Shown piece after piece: positions 59,001-64,000 of a stretch of DNA of 64,000 nt. Made by a program: the position numbers and the translations under genes. Origin of the DNA: Mimachlamys varia (taxonomy: Eukaryota; Mollusca; Bivalvia; Pectinida; Pectinidae); NCBI GenBank assembly GCA_947623455.1, contig OX392533.1, positions 36,868,729 through 36,932,728 of the forward strand, in the 5' to 3' direction. Positions within the stretch are counted from its first letter, which is position 1. The number at the start of each line of letters is the position of its first letter. Under the pieces are notes generated by a model. The model worked only from the letters and a program-made list of their open reading frames with translations, was not told where the DNA came from and searched no databases.

Positions 59001-61791
59001 TGAACCTGAAATGAAAGACCATATAATGATGCATAATCAATTAAATTTAACTGATATTTAAATGAATTAAAACAATTTCACATAATGCAATCAGTTACAT
59101 GCCTATCTATTTCATTAAGTCGGTGAAGAATATAGTAGCATATGATAAGATCAATGTGGCATTATTAATTGAAAGATATTTATTTAGTAAATAGGTAAGC
59201 AAATCTAAACATTAAAACGGGATGCAAAGTAACGAATACGCTAATTAATGACATTTTCATTGCAGACACCCTGATCACAACTTTAGAAAAGCAGAAGAAA
59301 TTCAGACAAATTGCTGAAACAACCAAATGAATCCCTAGGGTTTTATCAAAAGCCAGGCGCTTGATATCCTGATCACATGTGAGAAAATATATATCGAGTC
59401 TCTTACCCGACAATGTTTTTTCAAGAAGGAGCCATTGAGATATTATGTATCTTTATGTAGAAATGTAAACGATGTACAGCACTGGATGATGTATAAGTTT
59501 ATTACCACAACATCAAGTATCGTATTGTTTGCTTTCCTGTTAGTGTTGATACATAGATCGTGACAATGATATTATGTTCCTTTACGGTCATTTTGTAGAA
59601 ATGATAGAATGAACACCACTGGAAATTTATTTTTTTTAATCCGGAAATCTTCTTTTCACAACATTATAATCAAGGATCTTACTGTTTGCTTTCGTTTTAT
59701 TGTTGATAGTATTGATCGTGGATAATATTTTTAACATTCCGGAAATCTTTTTATCCCAACATTATAATCAAGGATCTTACTGTTTGCTTTCGTTTTATTG
59801 CTGATACATAGATCGTGGATAATATTTTTAAAATTCCGGAAATCTTCTTATCACAACATTATAATCAAGGTTCTTACTGTTTGCTTTCGTTTTATTGTTG
59901 ATTTTTAAAAAATCGAAAAATTTAAGGTACTACCTGGACGGGAAGATAACGTTGTTGGGCTACCGTTGTCAACTTGAACGGTAACCGTATGGTCTATTGG
60001 AGAGGTAGGACCTGAAATAAACGAGCCAAACTTATTTACATTTTTGTTTATGTCAATATACCAGTAACAGGAATATATTTGACGAGTTTTGCTTCATTAT
60101 GGAAGACACTGGTATTAAAACACAATATATGATTTAAATGACAGAAACTAAAAACGTAAAATAATTTTACCATACGGCTTTATTTCTAATGCTGGCATAG
60201 ATTTAGAGGTTACGCAACGAGTGGTTGTTGGATATGGTATTTATTTCCATGGTAATTAATTAGTTTTCAAAAGTTAAAAAGGCCACGAGTTTTAGCGAGT
60301 GTCTTTTGGAACTTTTGAAAATTAACCAACGAGAGTGAAATAAATACCATATTAAACAAACAACCACGAGTCGTGTGATCTGTTTCTATCACAATTTCAG
60401 CTGAAAACATCAGTATTTCATTGAATTGAATATAAATGAATGAGAGTATTTTCCCACCAAATGATGACGTCGTCAACAATCAGCAAGTGACGTCGTTCCG
60501 GTCACAGTTCACCATGTTTAGGCGTTTAGAGTTTATTCCACGTGTGGTATTAAACAGAAATGTTATTTAACTGTTGTAATGATTATTTGATACCCTGAGA
60601 GTTGCACATCATCCACCTATTGTGTTGTGTTTTAATTGATATTGTCCAATTAATTAATGTTTATGTGCATAGTTGTTTTTCTGATACCAATTGTAGAAAA
60701 AGTCTATATTAAAATAAGTTTGATAAAGAGGGGGGAAAACTACCGGAGGATTCGAAGTTCTACATCGAACCCCGTGTATCTCGCATTTAATTTGCATACA
60801 TACATCTGCCTGGGTAAGGTTCCCAAAAGCGAACTGTCATAGTGGCATTTTTAGATTTCTGTAACATTAATCCTCCTCCCCAGTTTTGATTGATGTAAAT
60901 CAGATATCCTTCGACATGGTGCAAGTGTTGCCATACATGGATTGCATGTGGGCCATATGAATACACTAGTCCCCCAAACGACTCTTTACGGTCAGCATTC
61001 TGTACAGCACCCATTCCAGGAAAAGAAAACCCATCGTTGTTGCCATCGTTCGCTTTCACCTGTTACATAAGATGTAAGAAACAATAAAAAACGTTTTGTC
61101 AAATTTGATCTTTAATTCAGATATACGACTGTGATTAATACGTGTTTTAAGATGTTGCGTTAATTGCTTAATCATCCAAAGCAAAGACAAAATATTTAAA
61201 GAAGGAGCAAGACGTGTTTCCTGAAGTCTAAAAAATATTTGGCGATTGCGACTAAGCGTCTAATGTGATAAAGGTGAGTTTTTTTCATTGAAACTGATAC
61301 ACGTTCTGTCAAATTGATCTTAAATCAGATATACGTCTGTGATTAATACGTTTTAATAGATAATGTGTTAATTGCCTAATCATAAGGGACCTTTAGCTAT
61401 GGGTCGATTTATAAAAAATAACAAAAGACATCATTCCATGACATGTTTAAGTATGCTATTCCCAGACTGTTTTCATAATTGAAGCTTTGTCAACTTCCAA
61501 ACATGATGACATCATGATATAAAACTGCATTAACATTTTTTCTAGAAAAGTTTTAATTATAAAATATACTTACAGTGACGAAAATCATGCCAATATCAAT
61601 ATTCAGTGAGTTACTGGCCCGTGTTGATAGGTGATGTGAACGTCGGTTTCTTTTACCATCTATCAACGATTTAGTATCGCTGTATACGGTGCCAGCTTTA
61701 AAATGACCCCACACCCTAACCCTTATAAATCCCTCATTCCAAACTTCTTTTGACCCATGACCCCATCCATCAGCTACGCTGAAAAGACTTC
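56024..61791 (-). CDS. Gene B: paralogue of gene A, 3' part (about 282 codons in window)
   Basis: Eight exons on the minus strand: 61791-61574, 61059-60804, 60011-59934, 59005-58946, 58181-58107, 57766-57728, 56773-56670, 56041-56024 (TAA). All phases agree with gene A. The first two exons correspond to gene A exons 6 and 7 and keep SVADGWGHGS, a GGLVY core and a closing VRFW; they give the end of repeat 2 and all of repeat 3, ending in Cys. Four short phase-1 exons make a Ser/Thr-rich stalk of about 84 residues. The next exon encodes a membrane helix (MGIIIAACLIVAAGIATGII) followed by FKKKKRQVEDE, and the last adds only NPVNG. The 5' exons, with signal peptide and repeats 1-2, should lie to the right of the window. 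Function unknown; a type I surface protein. Confidence 0.82.
57985..58105. repeat. Dispersed family 5 fragment
   Basis: ACTCGCTAAAGCTCGTATTT TTTGTAACTT, then GAGTGAAATAAATTCTATAT, then AACCACTCGTTGTGTAACCT match the 3' part of 31500-31940. It ends immediately next to a stalk exon of gene B. Confidence 0.75.
58330..58470 (+). mobile_element. Degraded SINE (same type as 23597-23862)
   Basis: ATGGAGTCACATGCCCGAAC, ATCGAGTACTCCTGTTTCCT and CTAACATCCCGACCAACAAG match the body of the SINE at 23597. The tRNA head is lost or unrecognisable. In an intron of gene B. Confidence 0.7.
59500..59915. repeat. Tandem repeat, unit about 98 bp, in an intron of gene B
   Basis: CCGGAAATCTTCTTTTCACA and ACATTATAATCAAGGATCTT followed by ACTGTTTGCTTTCGTTTTAT start at 59641, 59739 and 59836. 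A more diverged unit lies at about 59500-59600. Confidence 0.85.
60190..60550 (-). repeat. Dispersed family 5, inverted copy
   Basis: In reverse this matches 31500-31940: CCACGTGGAATAAAC-type start, GACGTCACTTGCTGATTG then TTGACGACGTCATC, GAAACAGATCACACGACTCG, the inner inverted repeat, and the AACCACTCGTTGCGTAACCT end. In an intron of gene B. Confidence 0.7.
61070..61395. repeat. Direct duplication of about 90 bp in an intron of gene B
   Basis: TTTGTCAAATTTGATCTTTA ATTCAGATATACGACTGTGA TTAATACG at about 61096 recurs with changes at about 61306, including the following TTAATTGCxTAATCAT. Confidence 0.75.
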
Positions 61792-61859
61792 CTGAAAATG
61801 AATATATATATATATTGTCAATTGCCATGCCTGTATATTCTTACAAAATCATATACGTT

Positions 61860-62900
61860 AACTTAGTGAGCTGTTTATCGATACTTCATGTAGAGATTTG
61901 CAACATGATTGACATATTTTAACGGCATAGACAAACTGGTGCTGTAAAACAATTCGGAGCAATCCGCTCCTTTATATAGACAGAAAGAAACATAAAATAA
62001 TTACATTACATAAAAACAATATTAAAAGTATAAGAATAAGTGATTTGGGTGATTTTAAGACAACAAGCCCTTCGGCGGCTAGTTTTAGCCGAATGCAGAA
62101 TTTAGAATGACCGTATCATCGTCCACCGAGTACACTCTGTGTACAAACAACGACAAAGAGATTAAAGGGTTGGGTGCGTTATGGGCCGATATTGGCCTCA
62201 CCTCTCTTAGGAAAATAAAAATTAATTTTGTATAATAAAATTGTTATTTTTAAGATATTAAAGTACTGAAGCAATCATATTTTGTATTGTTTAATGAATT
62301 TTCTAATTTTAAAAATACTAAATACGGCTGAAATTCGGTAATGTTACGGCATTATGGCGATTTTTGGTGGTTTTCCGTGCCAATTACTCAAGGGTTTGTG
62401 TTGAGCGCATTCAACAACCAAATGCATACTTTCAGAAAATAAATATGTTTGTATTTACAAGCTATACTCAAAATATTAACTTGGTTGTTGCATGCGCTGA
62501 TATAAAAACAATAAAAAATACGTTGTACAAACTGGCATATCTTCGCGTCATAACTAATAATGCACCGGAAAAAAGTGAATTTATCCGGAACGGTTTCTGA
62601 GACAACAACAGATTGAAGATGGAAATAATTGTTACAATGCTTGTGATGTCAAAAACGTGAAAAGGGTGAGTAGTAGACCTGAAATATTTTCATTGCACTT
62701 TGAAATATTATCAATTTCATATTTAAAACGTTGATGGAGATCTGTACTTTTGCATGCAATGTTTACGATGTATTTTATAGCAGTCGCCGGCATTCCTGTT
62801 TTTACAGTAGCCCCATTCCAATGGTCTAATATTAAGTCTCAAAATATGTCTGTACGCAACCTCCTGTACGAGTTAGACAACCAGTCAGTTTTTTTCATGT
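61860..62900. other. No gene recognised (probably first visible intron of gene B)
   Basis: Searched on the minus strand for the GGVVY-type exon that should precede 61791; none seen. No repeat in common with the rest of the window was recognised. Confidence 0.4.
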
Positions 62901-62941
62901 TCAATGTATAAATGTTACAAACATAATCGGTTGTTTGGGTA

Positions 62942-63152
62942 CTGCAGGTATCAATAAATTACCTTGGTTTATCGATTGCGGAAAGTTGCAGACGTCACTG
63001 TTGAGAAGTGTCCGACGATCCGCATCGAAAACAAGAAAGATCCTTACTGCTCGCCACATTTAGATGTACACACTTATAAATATCAACAAAATATTAAGCC
63101 GAAGTACATTTATCCATATCTACCTTTGCAAGATACCAATAACACGAAATAG
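62942..63152 (+). other. Possible exon or element fragment, unresolved
   Basis: After a CTGCAG edge there is a less AT-rich stretch open in two plus-strand frames. One reads VYRLRKVADVTVEKCPTIRI then ENKKDPYCSPH; the other LPWFIDCGKLQTSLLRSVRR. Neither is recognised and no donor site is convincing. It could be part of an old transposon or an unrelated exon inside a gene B intron. Confidence 0.2.
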
Positions 63153-63154
63153 TT

Positions 63155-64000
63155 TAAGTTTCCAAGTCACAACGGAATGTAACTGTTATTACATTCGATA
63201 CAAAAAAAAGATACAAATAGAATATGTTTTTGTTGTTTTGACATCCGGTTGGAATCAGTCGAGTGGTATCGCGATTGCCCACAGGGCGAAAGATGTGATA
63301 GTAGGAGTTCAATCCGTACTTCCGACAGACATATTTTTTATTTTTTTTTTATTAATATTTTTTTGTTTAATTTCATTAGCATAAGAAAAACAATTGATCT
63401 TAATTAACACTATTATAGTTAAAATTTTATTTTTTTTCTTGATAAACTACATGGTCACTCCAGCGTAACGAGTATGTAAAAGTTATAATTTTATTTCACA
63501 CATTTAACAGTGATGCTAATCTTGCATGTATCAATACGACCCCGAGATGCTTCTCACATCTGACATTCATATTAATTAATCATACAACAGAAATAACAAA
63601 CAAATGGTAACCAAACAGATAAATAGATAAACTCTACAATTCATAAGGATAGCATAAAACAAATGGTCTATAGATTGATATGGAATGGAGAGTAAAAATT
63701 CATTTGTTATCGAAATAATCGTCAAACATGTGTACTTTTAACGATGATTTAAAACAAGCAACAGTTGTGAGGAATATTCCATGTGCAGTTAGCATAAACA
63801 GTATTTTATTTTCAAAAAAATTCTCATAAATGATCAAAAAAATAAAGTATATTGGGGATTGGAAAACAAGCTGAAAGCTTATATCAATTCCTCTCCAGTT
63901 ATTATCCTACAGTTCTAAAAAGTACTAGACAATCAGTATACCGTAACTAATATTAACTTTCATGATCACCATGTACATTATTGCTTTACCTTAACTAAAA
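63155..64000. other. No feature recognised
   Basis: AT-rich DNA with T-runs near 63340 and 63430. No gene, exon or repeat shared with the rest of the window is seen. Confidence 0.4.

Overview
This is eukaryotic nuclear DNA. It is AT-rich, its genes are split by GT-AG introns, and it is full of SINEs, foldback (MITE-like) elements and minisatellites. The repeat types (a tRNA-headed SINE with a conserved central domain, several families of short inverted-repeat elements) and the gene content suggest a lophotrochozoan, most likely a bivalve mollusc. That placement is inference. Exon joins were worked out by hand from splice sites and codon phase, and every join given is phase-consistent.

Layout. 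679-4667 (+) is the 3' part of a gene for an acidic protein with poly-Asp and poly-Ala tracts and a C-terminal SH3-like domain. 9772-23080 (+) is a complete 11-exon gene (gene A) for a 677-residue type I membrane protein: signal peptide, three copies of an unnamed ectodomain repeat, Ser/Thr-rich stalk, one transmembrane helix and a Pro/Asp heptad-repeat tail. 27737-32426 (-) and 35963-39941 (-) are two tandem paralogues of enoyl-CoA delta isomerase, ending in SKI and SKL (peroxisomal targeting type). 41631-46539 (-) and 51756-53688 (+) are two divergently transcribed apolipoprotein D-like lipocalins, each with four exons and a TATA box. 56024-61791 (-) is the 3' part of gene B, a paralogue of gene A with a similar ectodomain and membrane helix but a tail of about 15 residues; its 5' exons lie beyond the right edge.

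The rest is repeat-rich: a satellite at the left edge, a 28-bp minisatellite in intron 1 of gene A (10.24-11.33 kb) containing a perfect 228-bp duplication, a 66-bp minisatellite in intron 3 of the minus-strand lipocalin (43.2-44.7 kb), at least five dispersed families with two or more copies, two SINE families (one copy with clear target-site duplications), several near-perfect hairpins, two elements with pogo/Tigger-like ends, and a LINE reverse-transcriptase remnant.

How the genes relate: the two isomerases probably act in peroxisomal beta-oxidation of unsaturated fatty acids, and the lipocalins are secreted small-lipid carriers. Genes A and B are a lineage-specific surface-protein family and are the most likely new biology here. 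Nothing in the sequence shows that these groups act in one pathway; they look like neighbouring local duplications.
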